Shown: piece by piece, positions 17,757 to 29,131 of the stretch | Numbering within the stretch: the stretch's first letter is position 1 | Layout: each line of letters begins with the position of its first letter | Assembly: GCA_003279715.1 (NCBI GenBank) | Contig: QCGY01000006.1 | Location: 21,848-85,847 of the forward strand | Length of the DNA stretch: 64,000 nucleotides | Origin: Pelagibacteraceae bacterium AG-390-D18 | GTDB lineage: Bacteria > Pseudomonadota > Alphaproteobacteria > Pelagibacterales > Pelagibacteraceae | Reading direction: 5' to 3' | Made by a program: the position numbers and the translations under genes | Notes under the pieces: model-generated | Told to the model about the DNA's origin: nothing | Seen by the model: the letters and a program-made list of their open reading frames with translations, nothing else | Databases searched by the model: none

Positions 17757-19062
17757 TACTTAGTCCGTTCATTTTAGATCGATCAAGAACGATATTTCCA
17801 CCATGTGATCTAACGATATCTGATGCTATGGATAATCCAAGACCAACACTTGATTTTGAGTCTGCTCTTCCTTTATCTATTTTATAAAATGGTTTGAACA
17901 CATTTTCATATTCTTCTTTAGGTATACCCAAACCATCATCATCAATTATAATTAATATATTTGTATTTTCTTTACTCAGTTTTATTTGAACTTTGTTCCC
18001 GTATTTTAATGCATTATCAATTATATTATTTAAACACCGATTAATTAAATTCTTTCTACCATTGAAATAAAGTCTAGGTGATAAATCTTTTTGGATATTT
18101 TTATTATTATATTTAATAACAGTTTGCTCTATTAATTCTGTTAAGTTGAACATTTCATCTTTTTCAATGTAAGATGAACTTGTAAACTGAAGATACTCAT
18201 TAAGCATTTTTTCCATTTCATTAATATCTTCAGATAATCTTTTAGCTAAATCTTTATCTGAAATAAAAGCAACTTGTAATTTCATCCTTGTAAGTGGAGT
18301 CCTTAAATCATGACTTATGCCAGATAACATTTCATTTCTTTGATTTAGATGACGAAGTATTCTTTTTCTCATTTTATCAAATTCATGACCTGCCTGTCTA
18401 ATTTCTAGAGCTCCTGATGGTCTAAACTCCTCTATTTTCTCACCTTTACCAAATCTTTCGGCGGCACGTGCAAGATTAGTAATTGGTCTAGTTTGATTTT
18501 TTAAAAATATTAACGAAATCATTATCATTATAATTGCTGGAACAGTTATCCAGAGCGCAAATATTCTTGCTGAAGAACTAGTAACTCTATCTCTAGGTAC
18601 TAGAAATTTAAAATACCCATCTTCATATTTTATTCTTATATCAATTAATTCTTTATAGCTTGTTGTGTCAAACCAAAATTCACCAAGATTAAAGTTAGAC
18701 TTTAGTTCTCGTCTAAGAGTTCTATCAATTGGGCTAAACCATCTTTCGTTGTATTGATAATCAAAGGTTTGATTATTCAACAACTCTATATTTAGATCTA
18801 AAAATAAAGAAGAGGTATTTTTTAAATCCTTTTTATCTATTTCTTTATTGTCATAAATTTCAACAAATAAATTAATTTCATTAATTAATGCTCTAGTCAT
18901 TCCTTTATTAGTTTTAATCCAAAGGCTGTCAAAAAATACAATAGTAATAATTAATTGAAGAACTATGATAGGAGCAGCTATAATTAAAAGCGCTCTATAA
19001 AATAACCTTTTTGGTAATATTTTTTTTAAAAAACTACTCAATCCAAAGAACATATCCGGCAC
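17734..19062 (-). CDS. EnvZ-like sensor histidine kinase
   Basis: 442 aa. TM1 about 22-45 ('ALLIIAAPIIVLQLIITIVF'), a ~120-residue periplasmic region, TM2 about 168-188, then HAMP ('NQTRPITNLARAAERFGKGE'). The HisKA H-box is 'SGISHDLRTPLTRMKLQ', N-box 'NIIDNALKYG', G1 'DDDGLGIPKEE' and G2 'SVGLGLSIASDI'. It overlaps the response regulator gene by 29 nt, so it is its obvious partner. Osmotic or redox input cannot be deduced; the periplasmic part has no recognisable domain. ATG at 19053 is an alternative start. Confidence 0.93.
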   Translation of the reverse strand: MPDMFFGLSSFLKKILPKRLFYRALLIIAAPIIVLQLIITIVFFDSLWIKTNKGMTRALINEINLFVEIYDNKEIDKKDLKNTSSLFLDLNIELLNNQTFDYQYNERWFSPIDRTLRRELKSNFNLGEFWFDTTSYKELIDIRIKYEDGYFKFLVPRDRVTSSSARIFALWITVPAIIMIMISLIFLKNQTRPITNLARAAERFGKGEKIEEFRPSGALEIRQAGHEFDKMRKRILRHLNQRNEMLSGISHDLRTPLTRMKLQVAFISDKDLAKRLSEDINEMEKMLNEYLQFTSSSYIEKDEMFNLTELIEQTVIKYNNKNIQKDLSPRLYFNGRKNLINRCLNNIIDNALKYGNKVQIKLSKENTNILIIIDDDGLGIPKEEYENVFKPFYKIDKGRADSKSSVGLGLSIASDIVRSHGGNIVLDRSKMNGLSIKIFLPV

Positions 19063-19711
19063 CTCTTATGGTTTGTAAAAATTTTGGATTTTTTGGATCA
19101 ATTTCAATTTTTTTTCTCAATCTTGTAATGATTACATCTATAGATCTCTCTTTATCTAATTCAATTAACTTACCAATATCCTCTCTTGAAAAAGTTTTAC
19201 CAGGGTTATTTATCATTTTTTCTAAAATTATTTTTTCTGTATTATTAATTTTGAATTCAATATTATTTTTTAAAATTAAAAGTTTGTTTAGGTCAATTTT
19301 AATATTCGCAAATTTAATAATTCTAACTTGTTCGGTTTTTATAGTTTTATTTAAAATATTCTTAATTCTAAGTATTAATTCTTTTGGTTCAAATGGTTTT
19401 GGCAAATAATCATCAGCGCCAATCTCTAAGCCCTCAACTCTTTCACTTGCTTCACCTTTAGCAGTTAAAAGAATAATAGGTGTGTCCAGCTTTTTTTTAT
19501 GATCTTTAATAAATTCTAATCCATTTTTTCCAGGCATCATTATATCAAGAATTATTAAATCAAATTTTATAATTCCAATTTTTTCCGATGCATTTTCTGC
19601 ACTATTTGCAGTAGTGACTAAAAAATTATTTTCATTCAAATATTTTTTAACCAAAGATCTTATTCCATCATCATCATCAACAACAAGAACATGTGCAATA
19701 AATTTATCCAT
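19034..19711 (-). CDS. petR: OmpR/PhoB-family response regulator (PetR-like)
   Basis: 225 aa. Receiver domain with acidic pocket 'VVDDDDG', phospho-acceptor Asp in 'LIILDIMMPGKNGLEF', and conserved Lys in 'YLPKPFEPKEL'. C-terminal winged helix with 'SIDVIITRLRKKIEIDP' and 'IRGAGYVLWIE'. The order MarR regulator then OmpR regulator matches petP-petR, which in Rhodobacter capsulatus is linked to petABC; here petABC lies about 8 kb away. The gene overlaps the MarR gene by 8 nt and the kinase by 29 nt. The PetR assignment rests on this synteny. Confidence 0.85.
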   Translation of the reverse strand: MDKFIAHVLVVDDDDGIRSLVKKYLNENNFLVTTANSAENASEKIGIIKFDLIILDIMMPGKNGLEFIKDHKKKLDTPIILLTAKGEASERVEGLEIGADDYLPKPFEPKELILRIKNILNKTIKTEQVRIIKFANIKIDLNKLLILKNNIEFKINNTEKIILEKMINNPGKTFSREDIGKLIELDKERSIDVIITRLRKKIEIDPKNPKFLQTIRGAGYVLWIE

Positions 19712-20141
19712 TTATAATTTTGCTTAAGACATTATCAAAATTAATTACTTCCTCAGAACTTGAATTAAGTAATGCATTGTAAATTCTTTTCTTTTGTAAA
19801 TTAAAAATTTCTTCAAATATTTTTTTTCCTTTTTCATTTAAAAAGACATGCTTGATCCTAGTGTCTTGATCATCTTTTTTAAAAGTTAAAATTTCTAATT
19901 TAATTAAGTCTTTAAGCACTCTATTTAAACTTTGTTTGGTCACTTTTAGGCGTTTTAAAAGTTCTGAAATTGAAATACCCTGATACATTGATACTAAATG
20001 AATAACCTTGTGGTGAGCTAATCCAATAGAATGTTTATTTAATACCTTTTTTGCGTCAGAAAATGTTTCTCTATAGCTAACAAATAATTTTTCAATTAAA
20101 TCTTTTAGCTGTTCGTCTTTTAAATATAAAAGTTCTTTCAT
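19704..20141 (-). CDS. petP: MarR-family transcriptional regulator (PetP-like)
   Basis: 145 aa. 'LFVSYRETFSDAKKVLNKHS' and 'GLAHHKVIHLVSMYQGISIS' followed by the recognition helix 'LKVTKQSLNRVLKDLIKLEI' resemble the alphaproteobacterial PetP subgroup (AHHRVLHF...TKQSL.RVL). The C-terminal helices form the dimer interface. It is first in a three-gene operon with the response regulator and kinase, and diverges from ilvE across 70 nt. The ligand is unknown. The PetP name is an inference from sequence pattern and order. Confidence 0.82.
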   Translation of the reverse strand: MKELLYLKDEQLKDLIEKLFVSYRETFSDAKKVLNKHSIGLAHHKVIHLVSMYQGISISELLKRLKVTKQSLNRVLKDLIKLEILTFKKDDQDTRIKHVFLNEKGKKIFEEIFNLQKKRIYNALLNSSSEEVINFDNVLSKIING

Positions 20142-20211
20142 TATAGGTAAGTTATATTGACATATTAAAGATACAAAGATAATTTTTACTTAAAATTTAA
20201 AAATTTCATAA

Positions 20212-21093
20212 ATGGTACCGTACGATAAAAGATCTGGAAAAATTTGGTATAATAGTGAGTTGGTTGATTGGGCTGACGCTAAGATACACGTTTTAAATCA
20301 TGGACTTCACTATGCTAGTTGTGTTTTTGAAGGTGAGAGAGTTTATGATGGCTCAATATTTAAATTAGAAGAACATACTTCAAGACTTTTTTATTCAGCA
20401 GAAAGAATGGGTATGACAATTCCTTATACCGAAAAAGAAATAAATGATGCCTGTAATAAAATTATTTTAGTTCAAAATGTAGAAAATGGATATGTAAGAC
20501 CTACGATTTGGAGAGGCAGTGAGATGATGGCAATTTCTGCACAGCAAACTAAAATTCATGTGGCTATAGCAACTTGGGAGTGGGGTTCTTATTTTGATCC
20601 AAAACTTAAAGTTGAAGGAATAAAACTAAATATTTCAAACTGGCGAAGACCTGCACCAAACACAATTCCTTGGGATACAAAAGCTTCTGGTCTTTATATG
20701 ATATGTACTTTATCTAAGCATGAGGCAGAAAAACAAGGTTATACAGATTCATTAATGTTAGATCATGATGGAAATGTTGCTGAAGCAACTGGAGCTAATA
20801 TTTTTTTCAAAGATAAAAATGGAGAAATTCATACTCCAATTCCAGACTCTTTTTTAGATGGCATAACTCGAAGAACAGTTATTGGAATTGCAAAATCTAA
20901 AAATATTAAAGTACATGAAAGAAAAATAAGTCCATCTGAACTCCCTAATTTTGTAGGATGCTTTTTGACCGGAACAGCAGCAGAGGTAACACCTGTATCA
21001 TGTATTGCAGAAAATCAATTTAAGGTATGTGAAACTATAATTGATTTAAATGAAAGTTATCAAACTTTAGTAAGAAAGAAAAAGGCAGCTTAA
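20212..21093 (+). CDS. ilvE: Branched-chain amino acid aminotransferase
   Basis: 293 aa class IV PLP enzyme. The PLP lysine is in 'TIPWDTKASGLYMICTLSKH'; 'DHDGNVAEATGANIFF' and 'FLTGTAAEVTPV' are IlvE signatures that bind the cofactor phosphate and substrate. It interconverts Leu/Ile/Val and their 2-oxo acids. A TTGACA at 20157-20162 with GATAAT at 20178-20183 is a possible promoter but the 15-nt spacer is short. The stop codon overlaps that of pgsA (TTAA). Confidence 0.96.
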   Translation: MVPYDKRSGKIWYNSELVDWADAKIHVLNHGLHYASCVFEGERVYDGSIFKLEEHTSRLFYSAERMGMTIPYTEKEINDACNKIILVQNVENGYVRPTIWRGSEMMAISAQQTKIHVAIATWEWGSYFDPKLKVEGIKLNISNWRRPAPNTIPWDTKASGLYMICTLSKHEAEKQGYTDSLMLDHDGNVAEATGANIFFKDKNGEIHTPIPDSFLDGITRRTVIGIAKSKNIKVHERKISPSELPNFVGCFLTGTAAEVTPVSCIAENQFKVCETIIDLNESYQTLVRKKKAA

Positions 21094-21674
21094 TTTTTTT
21101 TATCTTCTGACATCGCGTGATCAATTCCCTTTCGCATATAATCATATCCAGTGAAAAGAGTTAAAAACGCTGAAAGCCAAAGAAGTATAATCCCAATAGT
21201 TTGAGCATTATAATCTTGAAAACTAATAATTTTATTTCCAGTTTCACCTGAAAGTAAGAGAGCAATTGATACCATCTGCAAAACAGTCTTTAATTTTGCA
21301 AGATTAGACACAGGAAGTTTAATTTGTCCCTTAGCTAAAAATTCTCTTAAGCCTGAAATCAAAATTTCACGTGTAAGAATAATTATTGCTGCAATAACTT
21401 CATAATTTCTAATGGTACCATCCATTACTAATAAGATTAGTGCAGTAGCTACAATAATTTTATCTGCAATTGGGTCTAATAATTCACCTAACTTTGACTC
21501 CTCACCAAGCATTCGAGCCAGCATTCCATCTAAAAAATCTGTAAATGAGGCCACAATAAATAATATTAATGCAGTCAAATCTCCATAAAAACCAGGAAGA
21601 TAAAATGCCAAAACAAAGAAGGGGACAATTATTATTCGTCCAATTGTTAATATGTTTGGAATTTTTTTAAGCAT
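21090..21674 (-). CDS. pgsA: CDP-diacylglycerol-glycerol-3-phosphate 3-phosphatidyltransferase
   Basis: 194 aa integral membrane enzyme. The CDP-alcohol phosphotransferase motif D-G-x2-A-R-x8-G-x3-D-x3-D is seen as 'DGMLARMLGEESKLGELLD' followed by PIAD. 'MLKKIPNILTIGRIIIVPFF' is the typical N terminus. It makes phosphatidylglycerophosphate, the precursor of phosphatidylglycerol, which Lgt uses. The gene follows uvrC by 2 nt, an order (uvrC-pgsA) common in proteobacteria. Confidence 0.96.
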   Translation of the reverse strand: MLKKIPNILTIGRIIIVPFFVLAFYLPGFYGDLTALILFIVASFTDFLDGMLARMLGEESKLGELLDPIADKIIVATALILLVMDGTIRNYEVIAAIIILTREILISGLREFLAKGQIKLPVSNLAKLKTVLQMVSIALLLSGETGNKIISFQDYNAQTIGIILLWLSAFLTLFTGYDYMRKGIDHAMSEDKKN

Positions 21675-21676
21675 AA

Positions 21677-23512
21677 TTATTCATGAAAAAAATTATATAT
21701 TTTTTTTGCAACTTTTTCTTCAACACCTTCTACAGACTTTATCTCATCAAAACTAGCAGACTCGACAGATCTTGCAGATCCAAAATGGTTTAATAAAGCC
21801 CTTTTTCTAATAGCACCTATACCATCAATCTGATCCAACAATGATTTTGATAATCCTTTAGCTCTTTTGGCTCTATGCGAGTTAATTGCAAATCTATGTG
21901 CCTCGTCCCTAAGTCTTTGCATAAAAAATAAAGTTGGATCATTTTTTTCAAATTTATAACTTTTACCATTGTAGAAGAAAGTTTCATCTCCACTATTTCT
22001 CATTTTACCTTTTGCAATAGCTATCATGGGAAGATCATGAAGGCCCAATTCATCTAGTACTTCTTTTGCCGAAGAATATTGGCCTTTACCACCGTCAATT
22101 AGTATTAAATCTGGTAAAGTTAAGTAATTTCCTTTTTCTAAAATTGCTCTTTTAAACCTTCTAGATAACACTTCTTTAAGCATAGCAAAATCATCTTGTT
22201 CAGCTCCTTTTGATTTAATATCAAATTTTCGATATCTTTTTTTAACAAAACCTTCATTTCCAAAAGTAACCATTGCACCAACACTATTAGTTCCTGAAAT
22301 ATGACTATTGTCATAAACTTCAACAAGATTAATAACATTTTTTAAATTAAATTTTTTAGAAATACCCTCAAATAAATTTTTATTATTATTTGTTTCATAA
22401 AGTTTTCTGTTTAATGACTCTTTGGCATTTTTTTCAGCCATTGCTACAACTTTTGCTTTAGTTCCTTTTTTTGCTATATTGATAGAAATACTATTGCCTT
22501 CTTTTTTACTCAAAGTTTCTTCTATTAATTTCTTATCTTTAATATCGCTGTTGATAATAACTAATTTAGGAACAGTTTTATTTTCATAAAATTGCATTAA
22601 AAAAGAAGATAAAATTTCTGAAACTTCTTGATCTGGATCATGTTTTGGAAAGTAAGCTTGGTTACCCCAGTTTTGTTTTGATCTATAAAAAAATACTTGA
22701 ATACAAGCTTTACCAGACTCTTTGTATCCAGCAATTACATCAGCATCAACTAAATTTGCTTCGTTAATTCTTTGAGAAGATTGAATAATATTTAAAGATT
22801 TTATTCTATCTCTAAAAATTGAAGCTTTTTCAAAATCAAGCTGATCACTTGCTGCTTCCATTTCTTTAGAGAGATTTTTTTGAATATCTCTTGATTTACC
22901 TGAAACAAATTGAATTGCTTGATCAACAGAACTTTTATAATCATCTTTATTTATGTAGCCTACACAAGGAGCTGAACATCTTTTAATTTGATAAAGTATA
23001 CATGGTCTTTTTCTATTCTTAAAAGTTCCGTCATCGCAAACTCTTAACTGAAATATTTTTTGAAGCATTTTGATCGTCCAATTAGCAGTACCTGCAGATG
23101 CGAAAGGTCCAAAGTAAAACCCCTCTTTTTCTTTCTTACCTCTATGCTTGGTAACTCTTGGCCATTGTTCTTTTTCACCAATAAATATAAATGGAAAGGA
23201 TTTATCGTCTTTCAGTAAAATATTAAATTTTGGCTTATGTTTTTTGATTAGATTAGCTTCCAAAAGTAAGGCTTCACTTTCATTTGCTGTAGTTGTGATC
23301 TCAATTTTAAAAGTTTGAGATAGCATTCTTTCTGTTCGAATGATGTGATTTTTTTCAGCAACATAACTTTTCAATCTATTAGGTAAGTTTTTAGCTTTTC
23401 CAACATAAAGAATATCATCTTTATGATTGAGCATTCTATAAACACCAGGGCTTTTAGGAATTAGTGGTAGCTCTTTTTTTATTACTTCTTTTCCAAGTTC
23501 AGAGCTTTTCAT
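21677..23512 (-). CDS. uvrC: Excinuclease ABC subunit C
   Basis: 611 aa from ATG 23512; the track uses a TTG at 23542 further inside folB. GIY-YIG nuclease domain '[20 protein letters not shown]' at the N terminus, UVR domain '[20 protein letters not shown]' about residue 205-225, UvrC RNase H-like domain with '[17 protein letters not shown]', and C-terminal helix-hairpin-helix ('[19 protein letters not shown]'). It makes both incisions in nucleotide excision repair. It is in one run with uvrB (uvrB-SDR-folB-uvrC-pgsA) and overlaps folB by 14 nt. Confidence 0.97.
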   Translation of the reverse strand: MKSSELGKEVIKKELPLIPKSPGVYRMLNHKDDILYVGKAKNLPNRLKSYVAEKNHIIRTERMLSQTFKIEITTTANESEALLLEANLIKKHKPKFNILLKDDKSFPFIFIGEKEQWPRVTKHRGKKEKEGFYFGPFASAGTANWTIKMLQKIFQLRVCDDGTFKNRKRPCILYQIKRCSAPCVGYINKDDYKSSVDQAIQFVSGKSRDIQKNLSKEMEAASDQLDFEKASIFRDRIKSLNIIQSSQRINEANLVDADVIAGYKESGKACIQVFFYRSKQNWGNQAYFPKHDPDQEVSEILSSFLMQFYENKTVPKLVIINSDIKDKKLIEETLSKKEGNSISINIAKKGTKAKVVAMAEKNAKESLNRKLYETNNNKNLFEGISKKFNLKNVINLVEVYDNSHISGTNSVGAMVTFGNEGFVKKRYRKFDIKSKGAEQDDFAMLKEVLSRRFKRAILEKGNYLTLPDLILIDGGKGQYSSAKEVLDELGLHDLPMIAIAKGKMRNSGDETFFYNGKSYKFEKNDPTLFFMQRLRDEAHRFAINSHRAKRAKGLSKSLLDQIDGIGAIRKRALLNHFGSARSVESASFDEIKSVEGVEEKVAKKIYNFFHE

Positions 23513-23924
23513 GACTTCTTTTTTTGGTAATTTGAATACCAACAGAGGTACATTCTTTTAATATTTCTAATTTTTCAATCTGTAGCATTATTTTGCCAAT
23601 TCGCTTATCCTTAAACAACATATCAAAAACATCTTCTGCAAGCGTTTCTAGGAAGTTATAATGTTTATTTTTGGTAAGTTTTTTGATCAATTTTACAACT
23701 TGCCCATAATTTACAATAGACTTGATATCTTTATCGCTTGTTGGTTTTTTATCCTCATAATCAATTTCTAAGTTAAACTTTACTTTTTGAGGTTCTTCTT
23801 TTTCAAATTCATAATAACCAAGTTTTAAATCAAGAGTTAACTCTTTAATTAGGATTTTTTTTTCGTAATTAAATAAACTTTTATTCTTATCTATTTTTAC
23901 AACTTTTAAATTATTCTTTTTCAC
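23499..23924 (-). CDS. folB: Dihydroneopterin aldolase (FolB family)
   Basis: 141 aa with a ~25-residue N-terminal extension. '[20 protein letters not shown]' and '[20 protein letters not shown]' with '[12 protein letters not shown]' match FolB, including the Glu that binds the pterin. It cleaves 7,8-dihydroneopterin in folate synthesis. Start is a GTG whose GTGA overlaps the TGA of the upstream SDR gene, so both are translated together; the SDR is likely a pterin enzyme too. Confidence 0.87.
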   Translation of the reverse strand: MKKNNLKVVKIDKNKSLFNYEKKILIKELTLDLKLGYYEFEKEEPQKVKFNLEIDYEDKKPTSDKDIKSIVNYGQVVKLIKKLTKNKHYNFLETLAEDVFDMLFKDKRIGKIMLQIEKLEILKECTSVGIQITKKRSHEKL

Positions 23925-24673
23925 TCTTTTCCTATTACATCTGGTGTTTGCCAGTTTAAATTTTGACCACTATCAATTGCTAAAACTTGTCCAGTAATAG
24001 ATCTGTTTTTAATGAAGAAGTCAACAGCATTGCAAATTTCATTTACATCAACTTGTTTTTTCAATGGAGTTGCTAAATATTGTTTTTTAAAGTGTTTATC
24101 ACTTTGTCTTTTATTCTTAATTGTTGGCCCTGGGGCAATTCCATTTACTCTAATATTTGGAGCAAAGTTCATGGCACTTGTTTTGGTCAAAGTGTAAAGA
24201 CCAGTTTTACTTATTGTGTATGAAAAGAAATAAGGAGTTAGTTTAAACACCCTTTGATCAATTATGTTTATAATATTATTATTTTTACCCCTTATATTTT
24301 TTGAAAACTCTTTAGATAATAATGCAGGTGTTCTCAAATTTGTTCTTAAATGTTTTCCCCAACTATCAGTTGTAAAATTATCTAATTTATCATTTTCAAA
24401 AAGAGAAGCATTATTAATTAAACAGTCGAAGTATTTTAATTTTGATTTTGCAAACTTTACTATTTTATTAACATCAACTTCTTTGCTTAAATCACCTTTG
24501 ACCAAGTAAATTACCGAACCATTCTTTTCTAATTCTTTTTTTAAAGCATTAGCTTTTGATATTGATTTATTATAGTGGATTAATATTTCTTTTTTTGGTC
24601 CTGATAATTTTCTTGCGATTGCCGCACCAATTCTAGTTGCACCACCGGTAATAATTATTTTATTTGCTTCCAT
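23921..24673 (-). CDS. SDR-family oxidoreductase, likely pteridine (dihydromonapterin) reductase
   Basis: 250 aa short-chain dehydrogenase. The cofactor loop '[16 protein letters not shown]' has the Arg of the TGxxxRIG variant typical of pteridine reductases and FolM instead of TGxxxGIG. The catalytic pair is '[13 protein letters not shown]' (Y-x3-K). The C-terminal '[20 protein letters not shown]' resembles the family's DGGQ ending. Translational overlap with folB supports a pterin or folate substrate, perhaps replacing dihydrofolate reductase. Function is inferred; a generic SDR cannot be excluded. It overlaps the end of uvrB by 19 nt. Confidence 0.8.
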   Translation of the reverse strand: MEANKIIITGGATRIGAAIARKLSGPKKEILIHYNKSISKANALKKELEKNGSVIYLVKGDLSKEVDVNKIVKFAKSKLKYFDCLINNASLFENDKLDNFTTDSWGKHLRTNLRTPALLSKEFSKNIRGKNNNIINIIDQRVFKLTPYFFSYTISKTGLYTLTKTSAMNFAPNIRVNGIAPGPTIKNKRQSDKHFKKQYLATPLKKQVDVNEICNAVDFFIKNRSITGQVLAIDSGQNLNWQTPDVIGKE

Positions 24674-26826
24674 TTTTTTTTACCTTTTTGTGCTCTTGTA
24701 CCTGGAAGACCCATTGTTGATCTACCTTTTGGATAAATTTTATTTTTTGAACTATATTTTTTTACTTTAGGATTTAAAGTAATTTCTAATTCAGATGCTT
24801 CAAGTTTTCTAATTTCATCCCTAATTTTAGCAGCTTCTTCAAACTCCAGGTTGGTTGCAGACTCTTTCATCCTTTTATTAAGAGCCTTAAGATGTTTCTT
24901 AAGATTGCCACCAATATTTTCATCAGTACCGACTTTTACATAGTCTTTCTCATAAACACTCTCAAGAACATCTCCAATTTCTTTTTTTATACTTTTTGCA
25001 CTTATGTTATGTTTTTTGTTGTAAGCAACTTGAATAGTTCTTCTTCTATCTGTTTCTTTAATTGCATTTTTAATACTTTTTGTCTCTTTATCTGCATAAA
25101 GAATAACTTTTCCATCTAAATTTCTTGCAGCTCTTCCAATAGTTTGAACTAAAGAAGTTTCAGATCTCAAAAAACCTTCTTTATCTGCATCTAGAATTCC
25201 AACTAATGCACACTCAGGAATATCAAGTCCTTCTCTAAGCAAATTAATTCCAACCAACACATCAAAGACACCTAGTCTTAAATCTCTCATGATCTCAATT
25301 CGTTCTAAAGTATCAATATCAGAGTGCATATATCTAACTTTGATACCGTTTTCATGAAGATATTCAGTTAGATCTTCAGCCATCTTTTTAGTTAAAGTAG
25401 TAACTAATACTCTAAAATTATTATTAATTACTTTTAAACACTCATGCATTAAGTCATCTACTTGGTTTTTGGCAGGTCTAATTTCAACTGGTGGATCAAT
25501 TAATCCTGTTGGCCTGATTATTTGCTCTACAAATTTATTTTTTGTTTGTTTTAATTCCCAAGGCCCTGGAGTGGCTGATACAAAAACAGTCTGAGTTCTC
25601 ATTGCATCCCATTCTTCAAATTTAAGAGGACGATTATCCATGCATGAAGGCAGTCTAAATCCATACTCTGCAAGATTACTTTTTCTAGATCTGTCACCCT
25701 TATACATTCCATTTAACTGTGGAACGGTTACATGACACTCATCTACAAAAATGAGTGTATTGTCTGGAAAATATTCAAATAGAGTAGGAGGTGGTTCCCC
25801 AGGTTTTCTACCTGATAAAAATCTTGAATAGTTTTCAATTCCAGCACAAGAACCAGTTGCCTCAATCATTTCTAAATCAAATTTGGTTCTCTCCTCTAAT
25901 CTTTGTGCTTCAAGTAATTTATTCTGTTCTTTAAATTTTTTTAAAGTTACTTCTAATTCTCTTTTAATCTTAATTATTGCTTGTTCGATTGTAGGCTTTG
26001 GAGTGATGTAATGACTATTTGCATAAACCTTGATTACATCAAGTTCATTTACCAGATCTCCTGTTAGCGGATCAAATTCCTCAATTTTTTCAAGCTTATC
26101 CCCAAATAAGCTTAACCTCCAAGCACGATCTTCTAAATGAGAAGGAAAAATTTCTAAATATTCACCACGTGCTCTAAAAGTTCCACGATAGAAATTTTGA
26201 TCATTTCTTTTGTATTGAAGTGCTACTAAAGATTTTATTAATTCTTCTCTGTTATAATCGTAATTTATCTTTAAGCTTAAAGTCATCTTGCTGTAAGCTT
26301 CAACCGAACCTAATCCATAAATGCATGAAACACTGGATACAATAACCACATCATCTCTCTCAAGCAAAGATCTTGTTGCAGAGTGGCGCATTCGATCAAT
26401 TTGTTCATTAATCGATGCTTCTTTTTCTATATATGTGTCTGAACGGGGAACATATGCTTCTGGGGTATAGTAATCGTAGTAAGATACAAAATACTCAACA
26501 GCATTATCTGGAAAAAATGATTTCATTTCACCATATAATTGAGCGGCCAAAGTTTTGTTGGGTGCAAGGATTAATGCAGGTCTATTGGTTTTTTCAATAA
26601 CTTTTGCCATTGTAAACGTTTTTCCAGATCCAGTTACACCAAGTAAAACTTGACTAAGTTGATCTTTATTAGCTCCGTTAACTAATTGATTTATAGCCTC
26701 TGGTTGATCACCAGCAGGTTTAAAATCAGTTTTCATCTGGAATTTTTTTCCACCCTCAAGTTTAGGGTTAATAGCAGGATTTTTATTCTGCACAGCTGTA
26801 ATTAGATCTTGATAAGTATTCTGCAT
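24655..26826 (-). CDS. uvrB: Excinuclease ABC subunit B
   Basis: 723 aa. Walker A '[18 protein letters not shown]', beta-hairpin region '[20 protein letters not shown]', DEAD-like box '[13 protein letters not shown]', helicase motif VI 'QTIGRAARN', and a C-terminal UVR domain ('[20 protein letters not shown]') that contacts UvrC. It verifies DNA damage delivered by UvrA. A ~50-residue Lys-rich tail follows. Its start is 35 nt from the divergent aminotransferase. It leads the uvrB-SDR-folB-uvrC-pgsA run. Confidence 0.98.
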   Translation of the reverse strand: MQNTYQDLITAVQNKNPAINPKLEGGKKFQMKTDFKPAGDQPEAINQLVNGANKDQLSQVLLGVTGSGKTFTMAKVIEKTNRPALILAPNKTLAAQLYGEMKSFFPDNAVEYFVSYYDYYTPEAYVPRSDTYIEKEASINEQIDRMRHSATRSLLERDDVVIVSSVSCIYGLGSVEAYSKMTLSLKINYDYNREELIKSLVALQYKRNDQNFYRGTFRARGEYLEIFPSHLEDRAWRLSLFGDKLEKIEEFDPLTGDLVNELDVIKVYANSHYITPKPTIEQAIIKIKRELEVTLKKFKEQNKLLEAQRLEERTKFDLEMIEATGSCAGIENYSRFLSGRKPGEPPPTLFEYFPDNTLIFVDECHVTVPQLNGMYKGDRSRKSNLAEYGFRLPSCMDNRPLKFEEWDAMRTQTVFVSATPGPWELKQTKNKFVEQIIRPTGLIDPPVEIRPAKNQVDDLMHECLKVINNNFRVLVTTLTKKMAEDLTEYLHENGIKVRYMHSDIDTLERIEIMRDLRLGVFDVLVGINLLREGLDIPECALVGILDADKEGFLRSETSLVQTIGRAARNLDGKVILYADKETKSIKNAIKETDRRRTIQVAYNKKHNISAKSIKKEIGDVLESVYEKDYVKVGTDENIGGNLKKHLKALNKRMKESATNLEFEEAAKIRDEIRKLEASELEITLNPKVKKYSSKNKIYPKGRSTMGLPGTRAQKGKKKWKQIK

Positions 26827-26849
26827 TATTTATAAAACTAGTAGATTAA

Positions 26850-28049
<1,200 letters not shown>

Positions 28050-28052
28050 GAA

Positions 28053-28709
28053 GTGAAAACAGCCTTATTATTTGGTGCATCAGGTTTAGTTGGAGGACAC
28101 CTTCTAAATGAATTAATTCAGAATGATAATTACAGTAAAATAAAGCTTTTTGTTCGATCAGATCATGGGAGCAATCACTCAAAAACTGAAATTATTAAAA
28201 CTGATTTTAATAATTTAGAAAATCATAAAGAAGATGTTAAAGGTGATGACTGTTTTTTTTGTATTGGCACAACTAAACAAAATTCACCAGATAAAAATGA
28301 GTATAAAAGAGTTGAACTTGATGTGCCTAAAAAAATTGCGCAAATTGCAAAATCTAACTTAGTAAATTCATTTGTTTTTATTTCTTCAGGTTATGCAGAC
28401 CCTAATAGCTCAGGAGATTATTTAAAATTTAAAGGATTAGTTGAAGAAGAATTAAAAAGATTAAGTTTTAGTAAACTTGGAATAATGAGACCCTCTTTTT
28501 TAATGGGAGATAGAAAAGAGAAAAGAGCTGGAGAAAAAGTAGGGATATTTATATTTAAATTATTGTCACCTTTATTTTTAGGACCATTAAAAAAAATGAA
28601 ACCAATTCATTCAAAAAAAGTAGCAAAAGCGATGATTAAAATTACCAATAGTGACTTTAAGCAGAATGTATTTGAGTCTGATGAAATAGTTGAAGTGAGC
28701 AACTCTTGA
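28053..28709 (+). CDS. NAD(P)H-binding Rossmann protein (TIP30/HTATIP2-like)
   Basis: 218 aa, GTG start 3 nt after aatA. The N terminus 'ALLFGASGLVGGHLLNELIQ' has the GxxGxxG dinucleotide loop of atypical SDRs; 'CFFCIGTTKQNSPDKNEYKR', 'FVFISSGYADPNSSGDYLKF' and 'LGIMRPSFLMGDRKEKR' match the TIP30-like group. The S-x-Y-x-K-like arrangement (Tyr in 'GDYLKFKG') is plausible. No substrate is known for bacterial members. Its end is 4 nt from that of the convergent membrane protein gene. Confidence 0.8.
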   Translation: MKTALLFGASGLVGGHLLNELIQNDNYSKIKLFVRSDHGSNHSKTEIIKTDFNNLENHKEDVKGDDCFFCIGTTKQNSPDKNEYKRVELDVPKKIAQIAKSNLVNSFVFISSGYADPNSSGDYLKFKGLVEEELKRLSFSKLGIMRPSFLMGDRKEKRAGEKVGIFIFKLLSPLFLGPLKKMKPIHSKKVAKAMIKITNSDFKQNVFESDEIVEVSNS

Positions 28710-28713
28710 TTTT

Positions 28714-29127
28714 TTAAATCCTAAAATACTCTCTTATATCTTTATGAAACAATAAATATATAGATGAAATCTGTATTAAAGTATTTAAACTTAAAACAAA
28801 TCTTACACCCGTGGCAGTTAACCCTATTTCTGGTAGAGGTCCAAAAGGAGCTTCAAAACTGACCATAATTGCTCCGAATAAATCGAATAGACCAACTACA
28901 TTCCATGAAAGTAATAGACCCCATAAGATAGCACTTGGTTTTTTTATAATGTGGTAAACCAAGAATATCGCAGTTATTCCAATTATAAAGTCACCTACAA
29001 AAGGGACTATCCATTCAGATGGTGCTGAACGATCATTTCCAGTGAAAGTCCAAAATAAAAATAAGCCTGATCCTAGTGCCCTGAAGGACATCCATCCTGT
29101 TGCAAAAATAAGCCAATTTAATTTCAT
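28714..29127 (-). CDS. Small integral membrane protein of unknown function
   Basis: 137 aa from ATG 29127; the track's longer start at 29235 reads through the end of trxB and is an artefact. About four hydrophobic helices are visible ('LNWLIFATGWMSFRALG', 'WIVPFVGDFIIGITAIFLVY', 'AILWGLLLSWNVVGLFDLFG', 'RFVLSLNTLIQISSIYLLFH'). There are no catalytic motifs. It begins 4 nt after the trxB stop and is probably cotranscribed with it. I do not recognise the family. Confidence 0.75.
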   Translation of the reverse strand: MKLNWLIFATGWMSFRALGSGLFLFWTFTGNDRSAPSEWIVPFVGDFIIGITAIFLVYHIIKKPSAILWGLLLSWNVVGLFDLFGAIMVSFEAPFGPLPEIGLTATGVRFVLSLNTLIQISSIYLLFHKDIREYFRI

Positions 29128-29131
29128 ATTT

